Source of the DNA: Caballeronia sp. SL2Y3
GTDB lineage: Bacteria; Pseudomonadota; Gammaproteobacteria; Burkholderiales; Burkholderiaceae
Assembly (NCBI RefSeq): GCF_022879575.1
Contig: NZ_CP084260.1
Span: 744,001-808,000, forward strand
DNA length: 64,000 bases
Direction of reading: 5' to 3'
The position numbers and the translations under genes are program-made. Each line of letters begins with the position of its first letter. Position 1 is the stretch's first letter. Positions 37,881 to 45,597 of the stretch are shown one piece after another. Under the pieces are notes generated by a model. The model worked only from the letters and a program-made list of their open reading frames with translations. It searched no databases and had not been told where the DNA came from.

Positions 37881-38567
37881 TTACAGGTCCGCCTTGCGCA
37901 CGCCGATGGAGTAGCGCCGCTCCAGCCAGATCAGCACGAAGTTCGAGATCGTGGTGATGGCGAGATAGACGACGCCCGCGAGCAGCGTGAACAAGAAGAA
38001 CCGCTGCGTGCCTTTGCCGGCGTCCTGAGCGGCCTTCACGACGTCCGCGAGGCCGATGATCGACACCAGCGCGGTCGCCTTCACCATCACCTGCCAGTTG
38101 TTGCCGATGCCCGGCAGCGCGAAGCGCATCATCTGAGGAAACATGATGCGCGAGAAGGTCTGCCACGGCGTCATGCCGTAGGCCGCGCCCGCTTCGAGCT
38201 GGCCGCGCGGCACCGAAAGGAACGCGCCGCGGAACGTTTCGGTGAAGTACGCGCCGTAGATGAAGCCGAGCACGAGAATGCCCGCGAGGAACGGATCGAT
38301 ATCGATCTGATCCCAGCCGAGGTGATCGGTCAACAAGTTCAGCCAGATCTGGATGCTGTAGAAGAGCAGCAGCATCAGCACGAGATCGGGTACGCCGCGA
38401 ATCAGCGTCGTATAGACGGTGCCGATGCCCGACGTGATACGGCTCTTGGAGAGCTTCGCCGCCGCGCCGATGAGGCCGATCACGAAGGCGAACGCCAGCG
38501 ACAGCACCGCGAGCTTGACGGTCTGCCAGGTGCCCGCGAGGATCAGCGGACCGTAGCCTTGCAACAT
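37881..38567 (-). CDS. hisQ: Basic amino-acid ABC transporter permease, HisQ type
   Basis: The 228-residue protein starts at MLQGYGPLILAGTWQTVKLAVLSLAFAF, the usual HisQ N-terminus, which decides ATG 38567 over the longer open frame. The EAA loop is QLEAGAAYGMTPWQTFSRIMFPQMMRFALP. It is first in the operon. The binding protein usually encoded upstream (HisJ/ArgT) is absent; the upstream region instead holds 13-bp tandem repeats and then pirin. Confidence 0.9.
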   Translation of the reverse strand: MLQGYGPLILAGTWQTVKLAVLSLAFAFVIGLIGAAAKLSKSRITSGIGTVYTTLIRGVPDLVLMLLLFYSIQIWLNLLTDHLGWDQIDIDPFLAGILVLGFIYGAYFTETFRGAFLSVPRGQLEAGAAYGMTPWQTFSRIMFPQMMRFALPGIGNNWQVMVKATALVSIIGLADVVKAAQDAGKGTQRFFLFTLLAGVVYLAITTISNFVLIWLERRYSIGVRKADL

Positions 38568-38627
38568 GGTGATTCCTTGATAAGGTGCGCCATTCCACGC
38601 GCGCACGAAGCGGCTCGCCGCCGCGAT

Positions 38628-38675
38628 TTCGCCGCCGCCATTCGCCGCCGCCATTCGCCGCCGCCATTCGCCGCC
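38628..38675. repeat. 13-bp tandem repeat, 3.7 copies
   Basis: Units TTCGCCGCCGCCA at 38628-38640, 38641-38653 and 38654-38666, then a partial copy to 38675, all identical. They lie 60 bp upstream of the HisQ start, in the leader or promoter of the amino-acid transporter, so copy number could alter spacing there. Confidence 0.9.
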
Positions 38676-39068
38676 TACGCGCGGCTCGCGAGCGTTGCCT
38701 CGATGAAGCTCCGGCGCGATTGGTCTCGTTTCTTTCCGGCGCCGCTCGTGGCTCGCGCGCTGGCGGTCCGCCGGCGGTCCGTATTCTAGGTGGCCAAAAT
38801 TGGCGAGCACGTCCAAAACGCAAATGCCGCGAATGTCGTGGATGCCGCGAATGCCCCGAATGTCCGTGTTTCCGAAGGCGCTGCTACACCGCCGCCGCCC
38901 GAAAAGCGCGGTATTTTACCCGAACCCGGCGTGCGCGCGGCGATAGCCGGACAAGTCCGATTACCTCCATCGGCGGGACGGTGTAGTGCCGTTGCGCTCG
39001 TTGTTCCGGCAGGCGGCCGCCCTTACATTGTCTCCATCGCAGTTCAACGTCTACACCGGGAGCACAAC

Positions 39069-39767
39069 ATGTTCGAGATTCGCCGCAGCAACGAACGCGG
39101 TCACGCCAACCACGGCTGGCTGGACTCGTATCACAGCTTCTCGTTCGCCGACTACCACGATCCGGAGCACGTTCACTTCGGCGCGCTGCGCGTGATCAAT
39201 GAAGACCGGGTCGCGGGCGGACAGGGCTTCGGCACGCACGGTCATCGCGACATGGAGATCGTGAGCTACGTGCTGGAAGGCGCGCTCGCGCATCGCGACA
39301 GCATGGGCAACGGATCGACCATCCGCCCCGGCGACGTGCAGCGCATGAGCGCCGGAACCGGCGTGCGGCACAGCGAGTTCAACGGCTCGCCGACCGAAAC
39401 GGCGCACTTCCTGCAAATCTGGATCATTCCGGATGCGCCGGGCGGCGCGCCGGGCTACGAGGAAAAGCGTTTCGCCGATGACGAAAAGCGCGGCCGCCTG
39501 CGCGTGATCGCTTCGCCCGAAGGCACGGACGGCTCGGTGAAAATCGGCGCCGACGCGCGAATTTTCGCGGGCCTGTTCGATGGCGACGAGCGGGGCGAGT
39601 TCGACGTGCCGGCGGGCCGCCGCGTGTATGTGCATGTGGCGCGCGGCAAGGTGTCGGTGAACGGCGAGGCGCTCGGCGCGGGCGATGCCGCGAAGATCGA
39701 GGATATCGCCAAGGTGAGCATCAACGGCGGCGAGCGGGCGGAAGTGCTGCTGTTCGATCTGGCTTGA
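39069..39767 (+). CDS. Pirin-family bicupin protein
   Basis: The 232-residue protein starts at ATG 39069 after CGGGAG. It has the pirin N-terminus MFEIRRSNERGHANHGWLDSYHSFSFADYHDPEH. The first cupin carries the metal ligands in GTHGHRDMEIVSYVLEG and GTGVRHSEFN. Bacterial pirins include quercetin 2,3-dioxygenases and redox-linked regulators; the substrate is not known. Conserved His and Glu ligands suggest an intact metal site. Confidence 0.9.
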   Translation: MFEIRRSNERGHANHGWLDSYHSFSFADYHDPEHVHFGALRVINEDRVAGGQGFGTHGHRDMEIVSYVLEGALAHRDSMGNGSTIRPGDVQRMSAGTGVRHSEFNGSPTETAHFLQIWIIPDAPGGAPGYEEKRFADDEKRGRLRVIASPEGTDGSVKIGADARIFAGLFDGDERGEFDVPAGRRVYVHVARGKVSVNGEALGAGDAAKIEDIAKVSINGGERAEVLLFDLA

Positions 39768-39784
39768 CCGGCCATTAATGTGAG

Positions 39785-39812
39785 AAACCGCGGGCTCGCG
39801 CCCGCGGTTTTT
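39785..39812. terminator. Bidirectional terminator after pirin
   Basis: An 11-bp stem AAACCGCGGGC (39785-39795) with GCCCGCGGTTT (39800-39810) and T-runs separates pirin from the convergent Spy-like gene. Confidence 0.85.
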
Positions 39813-39831
39813 TTGCGCCTGCAAGAACCGC

Positions 39832-40425
39832 TTAGGGCTTCGCAGTCGCGGATGCGCCCGGCGCGCCCGGCGCGGCCTGAGCCGCGTCCGGCCCGCCGCG
39901 ATGCTTGCCCCAGCGTTCGTGCATCTTCTGCTGATGCTCGCGCATGCGGGCGAAGTGCTGCTTGAGCGCCGTGCTCACGGTCGTCTTTTGCTGGTCGTTC
40001 AGCGAGTTATAGAAATTGAGCCAGGCGGTCGCCGTCTGCTCGTGCAACTGCATTTGCTGCTCTTCGAGCTTCTGATGCGCCGCGTGCATCGCGTTCAGGT
40101 CCACAATCGGCTGGTTCTGCATCGACTGGAACTGCTCGTGCATCTGGCGATGGCTCTCCCGCATGGCCTTGTGGTTCTGGTTCATCGTGTCGATGGCCGT
40201 CTGCCACAGCTTCTCCTGATCCGCATTCAGCTTCAGTTGGCCGTGCAACTGGTCGAGCTGCTTCTGCATGCGCATTTCCATGTGATGACCGCCAGGACCG
40301 CCCATCATGCCCGCAGCGCCGGGCGGCGGCGCGTTCGGCGCGTCGTTGGTGGCGGCGTGGGCCGCGCCGAAGGTCAGCGCGAGTGCGGTAGCAGCGGCGG
40401 CGAGAATGCGATATTGCTTGCTCAT
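39832..40425 (-). CDS. Spy/CpxP-like periplasmic protein
   Basis: From ATG 40425, behind GGGAG, the product is 197 residues with signal peptide MSKQYRILAAAATALALTFGAAHA. The mature chain is helical and rich in Met, His and Gln (MMGGPGGHHMEMRMQKQLDQLHGQLKLNADQEKLW; LNDQQKTTVSTAL). The repeats are of the LTxxQ kind of the CpxP/Spy/CnrX family, which bind misfolded proteins or metals. It ends in an Ala/Pro-rich tail. It is divergent from an OmpR-type two-component system, the layout of E. coli cpxP and cpxRA, and box-like repeats point both ways between them. Confidence 0.75.
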   Translation of the reverse strand: MSKQYRILAAAATALALTFGAAHAATNDAPNAPPPGAAGMMGGPGGHHMEMRMQKQLDQLHGQLKLNADQEKLWQTAIDTMNQNHKAMRESHRQMHEQFQSMQNQPIVDLNAMHAAHQKLEEQQMQLHEQTATAWLNFYNSLNDQQKTTVSTALKQHFARMREHQQKMHERWGKHRGGPDAAQAAPGAPGASATAKP

Positions 40426-40546
40426 CGTGAGACTCCCTGATTGATGTCGGAGCCGAATGCGCGGATTTCGTTGAGACCGCGCTTGGTCGGTGAGACACAG
40501 CGTAGTGGCTGGTGCCGTCGCGCGTGTTACCAAGGCGGCGTTTCGT

Positions 40547-40561
40547 ATTACGCTGGTTTAC
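40547..40561 (-). promoter_or_regulatory. GTAA-N5-type regulator box facing the Spy-like gene
   Basis: On the minus strand GTAAA-CCAGC-GTAAT: two pentamers 10 bp apart, the shape of CpxR boxes (GTAAA-N5-GTAAA) and of OmpR-family direct repeats. It is 122 bp from the Spy-like start codon. Confidence 0.55.
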
Positions 40562-40575
40562 GCGCTGCTTTCGCG

Positions 40576-40590
40576 GTAACACCCCGTAAC
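40576..40590 (+). promoter_or_regulatory. GTAA-N5-type regulator box facing the two-component operon
   Basis: GTAAC-ACCCC-GTAAC on the plus strand, an exact direct repeat at one helical turn, 58 bp upstream of the response-regulator start. It suggests autoregulation by the encoded OmpR-type regulator. Confidence 0.55.
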
Positions 40591-40647
40591 CCTTTGCGGC
40601 GCGAGAGACCGCCGACCGGCCGGGACTCCCGCGCTAAACTCCCTCTC

Positions 40648-41370
40648 ATGACTACACAAATTCTAGTCGTCGACGACGACGCCGAACTGCGCGACCTCCT
40701 GCGCGATTATCTGGTCCGGCAGGGCATCGAGGTATCGGTGCTGCACGACGCCGGTTCGCTCGAACGCCGTATCGAGCGCGAGCGCCCCGATCTGATCGTT
40801 CTCGATCTGATGATGCCGGGCGTCGACGGTCTGACGGCGCTGCGCAAGCTCCGCGCATCGGGCGACGACATTCCCGTCATCATGCTGACCGCTCGCGCGG
40901 ACGACGTGGACCGCATCGTCGGTCTCGAACTCGGCGCGGACGATTACCTCGGCAAGCCGTTCAACCCGCGCGAGCTGCTCGCGCGCGTGCAGGCCGTGCT
41001 GCGCCGCCGCCGCACCATTCCGTCCGCCGCGCCCGAGCAGCGCGAGCCGTATTCGTTCGGCCGCTTCCGGCTGGACTTCCAGTCGCGCACGCTGCAACAC
41101 GACGAAAAGCCAATCACGCTGTCCGGCAGCGAATTCGCGCTCCTCAAGATTTTCGTGAATCACCCGATGCGCACGCTCACGCGCGAGCGCCTCCTCGAAC
41201 TGCTGCACGGCCCGGAATACGACGGCACCGACCGCGGCATCGACGTGCAGGTGTGGCGCCTGAGGCGCATTCTTGAAAGCGATCCTTCCGCGCCGCGCTT
41301 CATTCAGACGGTGCGGGGACGCGGCTACGTGTTCGTGCCCGACGGCGAGCAAAATGCGCCGGCCCATTGA
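40648..41370 (+). CDS. OmpR-family response regulator
   Basis: The 240-residue protein has a receiver domain (1-120): ILVVDDDAELRDLL acidic pair, phosphoacceptor aspartate in DLIVLDLMMPG, and lysine in YLGKPFNPREL. A winged-helix output domain follows (about 140-232) ending YIQTV-like FIQTVRGRGYVFVPDGE, very close to the OmpR C-terminus. It overlaps the kinase gene by 17 bp. Sequence is nearer OmpR than CpxR, but the neighbourhood and boxes are CpxR-like. Confidence 0.93.
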   Translation: MTTQILVVDDDAELRDLLRDYLVRQGIEVSVLHDAGSLERRIERERPDLIVLDLMMPGVDGLTALRKLRASGDDIPVIMLTARADDVDRIVGLELGADDYLGKPFNPRELLARVQAVLRRRRTIPSAAPEQREPYSFGRFRLDFQSRTLQHDEKPITLSGSEFALLKIFVNHPMRTLTRERLLELLHGPEYDGTDRGIDVQVWRLRRILESDPSAPRFIQTVRGRGYVFVPDGEQNAPAH

Positions 41371-42697
41371 TTCTCTGTTCGGCCGGCTGGTCGTTCTGGT
41401 CATCGGCGTGCTGGTGCTTTCGCATCTCGCCTGGTTTGCCGTCATCCGCGTCGAGCGGGATTACTCGCAAACGCGCTACGCGGTCGAAGAAGCGGCGTTC
41501 CTCGTCGAAGCGGTGCGGCAGCACATCGCCAACAATCCGGAGCAGCCGTTGCCCTCGCGCGTGCGCATCGTGCCGCTGCAAGCGGCGGATGCGCCGCAGC
41601 CCGCGAGCGGCGACGAGCTTCCGCGTCCGCTCTCGCGTTTCATCGAGGACATGAAAGACCGCTTGCCCGACGGCACCGACGTGCGGCCCGGCCCGCCCGG
41701 CGCGCCGCCGAGCGTCTGGGTTCACGGCGCGAAGGACGCGGGCTGGATCGTCGTGCCGGTGCAGCCGCTGCGCCCGCCGCGCTCGCGCGACCGCATGCTC
41801 GTGTGGCTTGCCATCATCTTTTCGACGGCCGTGCTGGCGGCGCTCTTCGCCGCGTGGCAGTTGCAGTCGCCGTTGCGCTCGCTCGCGCAGGCGGTCGCGC
41901 GCTTCGGTCGCGGGCAGCCCACGCCGCCGGTGCCGGAGCGCGGCCCGCGCGAGCTGCGCCAGCTCACGCACGGCTTCAATCAGATGGTGCGCGAAGTGTC
42001 GCAAAGCGAGAGCGACCGCGCCGTGATGCTGGCGGGCGTCGCGCACGATCTGAAGACGCCGCTTGCGCGCCTGCGCCTGCGCGCCGAAATGATGGACGAC
42101 GAAAAAACGCGCGACGGCGTGGTGCGCGACGTCGATTCCATGGCGCATATCGTCGATCAGTTTCTGGTCTTCGCGCACGACCGCCCGGACGGCAGCGAGC
42201 CGGTCGCGGTGGATGAGCAGTGCGAGCGCGTCGCGCGGGCGTATCGCGCGGTCGCGCCGGGCGCGGATACCGTGCGTCTGAAGCTCGAAGCCGGGCCGGG
42301 CTTCGTGTTGCCGGCCGCGACGCTCGACCGGCTGCTATCGAACCTGCTGGACAACGCGCATGCGTATGGCGCGGCGCCCATCGTCATCGAGACGCGGCGC
42401 GAGGCGAAAGGCTGGGTGCTGTCCGTGTCGGACCACGGCAAGGGCATTGCGCCCGACGACCTCATCAAGGCGAGCCGCCCGTTCGTGCGGCTCGATCCGG
42501 CGCGCGGCGGCAGCGGGCATAGCGGCCTCGGGCTCGCCATCGTGGAGCGGCTCGCGCGGCGCGCGGGCGGGGAGTGCGAGATCGGCAATCAGGTCGATGG
42601 CGGCTTGCAGGTCGCGATGACCTTTCCGTTCGATCCCGCCGCCCGAACGGTCCCGCCGCGCCGCGCCGGAGCGCCGCACGAGGAGCGCGCGTTCTGA
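41354..42697 (+). CDS. EnvZ-type membrane histidine kinase
   Basis: The 447-residue protein has one N-terminal membrane segment, a short periplasmic domain of about 110 residues with a Pro-rich stretch (PGPPGAPPSVWV), a second membrane segment and a HAMP linker. The phosphorylated histidine is in GVAHDLKTPLARLRLRAEMM, as in EnvZ. The ATP-binding domain has LLSNLLDNAHAYG, SDHGKGIAP and GHSGLGLAIVERLA. It partners the regulator encoded just upstream; the stimulus is unknown, and envelope stress is inferred from the divergent Spy-like gene. Confidence 0.92.
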   Translation: MRRPIDSLFGRLVVLVIGVLVLSHLAWFAVIRVERDYSQTRYAVEEAAFLVEAVRQHIANNPEQPLPSRVRIVPLQAADAPQPASGDELPRPLSRFIEDMKDRLPDGTDVRPGPPGAPPSVWVHGAKDAGWIVVPVQPLRPPRSRDRMLVWLAIIFSTAVLAALFAAWQLQSPLRSLAQAVARFGRGQPTPPVPERGPRELRQLTHGFNQMVREVSQSESDRAVMLAGVAHDLKTPLARLRLRAEMMDDEKTRDGVVRDVDSMAHIVDQFLVFAHDRPDGSEPVAVDEQCERVARAYRAVAPGADTVRLKLEAGPGFVLPAATLDRLLSNLLDNAHAYGAAPIVIETRREAKGWVLSVSDHGKGIAPDDLIKASRPFVRLDPARGGSGHSGLGLAIVERLARRAGGECEIGNQVDGGLQVAMTFPFDPAARTVPPRRAGAPHEERAF

Positions 42698-42722
42698 CGA
42701 CGCGCGCGTGCTTCCGCGAGGC

Positions 42723-42986
42723 TCAGTCGAACAGCGTCTGGAGTGCCGAGGCCGCCTCGCTATCCACCGTGTTGTACGTCACGGTGGACGCCTCGAAGAT
42801 GTAGTGCGTCGTGTACTTGCCGAGGCGCGACAGGATTTCCTCCTGAATCACTTCCGGCGCGAGGTCGATCTTCAGATACCACGCGGTGGACGACAGCCGC
42901 GTCTGGAACGACCCGTACTCCGCGAGCAATTGGTCGAACGTTTCAGCGTCCTGATCGCGGCACACGATGACCAGATTTCCCTTCAT
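42723..42986 (-). CDS. Small hypothetical protein, possible ferredoxin-like (Cas2/SinR-like) fold
   Basis: The 87-residue product begins five bases after GGGAGG. The pattern MKGNLVIVCRDQDAETFDQLLAEYGSFQTRLSSTAWYLKID...IQEEILSRL...YIFEASTVTYN (strand, helix with YG, strand with ST-W-Y-L-K, helix, strand) resembles the small Cas2-like/SinR proteins found outside CRISPR loci. The resemblance is from secondary-structure layout, not from a confirmed match. No CRISPR repeats or other cas genes are nearby. The gene is alone between the kinase and the diguanylate cyclase. Confidence 0.55.
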   Translation of the reverse strand: MKGNLVIVCRDQDAETFDQLLAEYGSFQTRLSSTAWYLKIDLAPEVIQEEILSRLGKYTTHYIFEASTVTYNTVDSEAASALQTLFD

Positions 42987-43082
42987 GCAATCCTCCCGAT
43001 AACAGCCACGCAGTCGATACCCAAGGACCGATGATACCTGCGCGGACATGTCCGCGTGGCGACGAGGGACATGCCGGCGGCG

Positions 43083-44765
43083 CTACTTGCCGGCGAGCGA
43101 GTCCACGGTGTGGCGCGTGGGCGGCGGGTCGGCGGGGCGCACTTCGCTGCGGTCGCGCCCGCGCGACTTCGCCTCGTAGAGCGCGAGATCGGCGCGCGAG
43201 AGCATCCATTCGAGCGCGTCGTCGTTCGCCTGTTCGGTGATGCCGATGCTGACCGAGAGCACCGCATCGTCCGGCAGATGCGCGCAGTGCTCATGATGAA
43301 AGCGCTTGCGCAGCCGTTCGAGCACGGCTTGCGCGTCGGCGAGCGAGGTCTGGGGCAGCAGAATGCCGAATTCCTCGCCGCCGAGCCGCCCGATCGCGTC
43401 GCTCGGACGAAGCTGCTCGCGGCAGACCTCCGCGAAATGCTCGAGCGCGCGGTCGCCCGAGGCGTGCCCATAGCGGTCGTTGATCTGCTTGAAATGATCG
43501 AGATCGGCGATGGCGACCGACAGAGGCGTGCCGGTCGAGCGCGCCAGTTCCACCTCTTGCCGCAGCGTGTCGAGGAAATAGCGGCGCGACAGCGCGCCCG
43601 TGAGCGCATCGTGGCGCGCTTCCGCCGACAGCAGCGTATTGGCCGATTGCAACTGCTCCGCGAGATCACGCGTTGCGCGATGCAGCCTGCGCTCGCGCGA
43701 ATACGAGGTGGCGATGACCACGGCGAGCGTGACGACGCCGAGCATCGTGAGGAACACGAGCAGGCGGTCGCGAGTATGGTTGCGCGTGATCTCGGTCCAG
43801 CTGGTGAGCGGGTGGACGATATGCGCGGACAAGCCCGAATTGAGGCCGGTGCGCTCGTCGTAGAGCGAGGGCACGGAGTCGCCGTTGACGGCGAAGAAGC
43901 CCTTCGCGAGCGCGGGCGCGAGCCAGGGCGCCGACTGCCGCATGCGCTCGCCGACGTTTTGAATGCGCAGCGGCGCGAACGCGTCGCGCCGATAATGTTC
44001 GAGGCGCTCGCGGGCGGTCATGCGTGCGATGGCCGCGTCCGGCATCGCCCGATATTCGAGCCGGCCGTCGTGCGCCATCACCACGACGCCGTTTTCGTCG
44101 GTGACGAAGGTGCCGGGGCGCGAGACCCAGTGCCGCAACCGGTCGATGCTCACCTTCGCGATCACCGCGCCGACCAGAAGCCCGTCCTGGTACACGGGCG
44201 CCGCGATGAAGATGCCCGGTTCGCCCGACAGCCGGCCGACGCCGTACATTTCGACGAAACCGCCGAGCAGCGCCCGCACGACATAGGCGCGGGCGCTCAT
44301 GTCGTAGCCGATGAAGCTGTCTTCTTCGCCCGCGTTGCTCGACGCAATGCAGTAGCCCTGTTCGTTCACGAGCCAAAGGGAGTCGAGTCCGGAGAAGCCC
44401 TGCGCGTCATGCAGGAAGCGGTTCACCTTCTCCAGTCCGGGCCGTGCCATCCACTGCTGGCGCCGCACGCTTTCCGTCGCCTGCACGCTCGACGCATAGC
44501 GCCGCGACTCCGACAGCGCGCGCTGCGTGACGTCCATCTGCGCGAGCGTCGCGGGAATGGCGCGGGACATGGCGAGGTCGCTCGCGATGATTTGCGCCAT
44601 GTTGTCGACGATGGAACCCGCCATCTGCCGTTCGGTGCGCACGGTCGCGGTCATCTCCTGCTGTACCATCCGGTCCGACAGCAGGCCGGCGGCCACCCAG
44701 CACCCGAGCGCGAGCAACGCGAGGCAAAGCGTCGCGATGGCACGGTGCAGAAGGAGCTTGTTCAT
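43083..44765 (-). CDS. Cache-domain diguanylate cyclase
   Basis: The 560-residue protein has an N-terminal membrane segment (residues about 7-28), a large periplasmic sensor of dCache type (about 30-330, with LWLVNEQGYCIASSNAGEEDSFIGYDMSARAYVVRALLGG) and a second membrane segment (FLTMLGVVTLAVVIATSY). A cytoplasmic GGEEF domain follows. The active site reads RLGGEEFGILL, intact, and the inhibitory RxxD site is present five residues before it (RPSD). It should therefore make cyclic di-GMP and be product-inhibited. The sensor resembles those of C4-dicarboxylate sensors; the ligand is unknown. Confidence 0.92.
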   Translation of the reverse strand: MNKLLLHRAIATLCLALLALGCWVAAGLLSDRMVQQEMTATVRTERQMAGSIVDNMAQIIASDLAMSRAIPATLAQMDVTQRALSESRRYASSVQATESVRRQQWMARPGLEKVNRFLHDAQGFSGLDSLWLVNEQGYCIASSNAGEEDSFIGYDMSARAYVVRALLGGFVEMYGVGRLSGEPGIFIAAPVYQDGLLVGAVIAKVSIDRLRHWVSRPGTFVTDENGVVVMAHDGRLEYRAMPDAAIARMTARERLEHYRRDAFAPLRIQNVGERMRQSAPWLAPALAKGFFAVNGDSVPSLYDERTGLNSGLSAHIVHPLTSWTEITRNHTRDRLLVFLTMLGVVTLAVVIATSYSRERRLHRATRDLAEQLQSANTLLSAEARHDALTGALSRRYFLDTLRQEVELARSTGTPLSVAIADLDHFKQINDRYGHASGDRALEHFAEVCREQLRPSDAIGRLGGEEFGILLPQTSLADAQAVLERLRKRFHHEHCAHLPDDAVLSVSIGITEQANDDALEWMLSRADLALYEAKSRGRDRSEVRPADPPPTRHTVDSLAGK

Positions 44766-45597
44766 CGGTCGGGCCCGTGGCGCGGCGTCACGCCGCGACC
44801 ATCGGGTGTTCGGCGCGTGCCCGGGGCGCGTTCGCAAAAAGCGGGGCGCCGGGCGTGGCCGATTCGCGCGGGGACTCGCCGTCACGGGCCAAAAACGCGA
44901 TAATCGCCGCCCTGAGGCGGGCGTTCAGCCGGCTTGCCCGGGCGCGTTCATTGCGTCTGTAAGGCGCGGCAGCGGCTTTGCCTGCATGCGCGCGAGCTTC
45001 GGGCGTGCGGCCAGAAGGGCGTCTCGCGTCCGTCGGACGGCCCTCCGACTCGGTCTTGGCGTCTCGCATTGCATCGGCGCTCATTTATTGTTTGTGATAA
45101 GCCCAGATTGGACGATGTTTTTCGTCGTCTATCAAGCGCCTTATTGCTGCGAACGGCGTTCGCCCAACACATCGCTTCGCAACCACGCGACTTCGCTTGC
45201 CGCGGCGGCCCGCTTGTGCGTGCATTCGTGCGTGCATTCGTGCGATGGCCGGCCGAAAGCGCGCTGCAAGGACGAAACGGTGGGCGCTCGGTCTGCGCCG
45301 GCCCTTCAGTTCGGCCGGGCCGTGCCGATGAGCAACACAAGCCGCGCGCCGCGAGCCAAAGTTCGGCGCGAAGGTTGTGCCTGTCATCGTGAGTGGTGTA
45401 GTGTCGCTCGGTTCAGCGCGAGCGCGTGTCGTCCGCCGGGCGGCCGGACGCGTTGAACCGGTTGAACGTGTCGTGCGCCATCGCGCGCCGTCGCGGCAGC
45501 TGGAGTGAGGGGGCTCGCCCGGGCGACGGCATTGGCCGTCTCGAGCATCATCCGCGCGTGGCGCGGTCGTAACACAGCCTTACGGGGAGGGCCTTGA
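44766..45597. other. 830-bp gene-poor stretch upstream of the nitrate/sulfonate-type ABC operon
   Basis: No frame on either strand has a ribosome site and typical codon use. A short direct repeat GTGCGTGCATTC occurs twice at about 45218-45241. A hairpin GCCGTCGC (45487-45494) with GCGACGGC (45523-45530) lies about 70 bp before the ABC permease, in the likely leader. I looked for a guanidine (ykkC-type) riboswitch there and did not recognise one. Confidence 0.5.

Noticed and set aside
45380..45597. Guanidine (ykkC-type) riboswitch upstream of the ABC operon
   Set aside because: The hairpins seen do not show the paired ACGR loops or the ykkC core.
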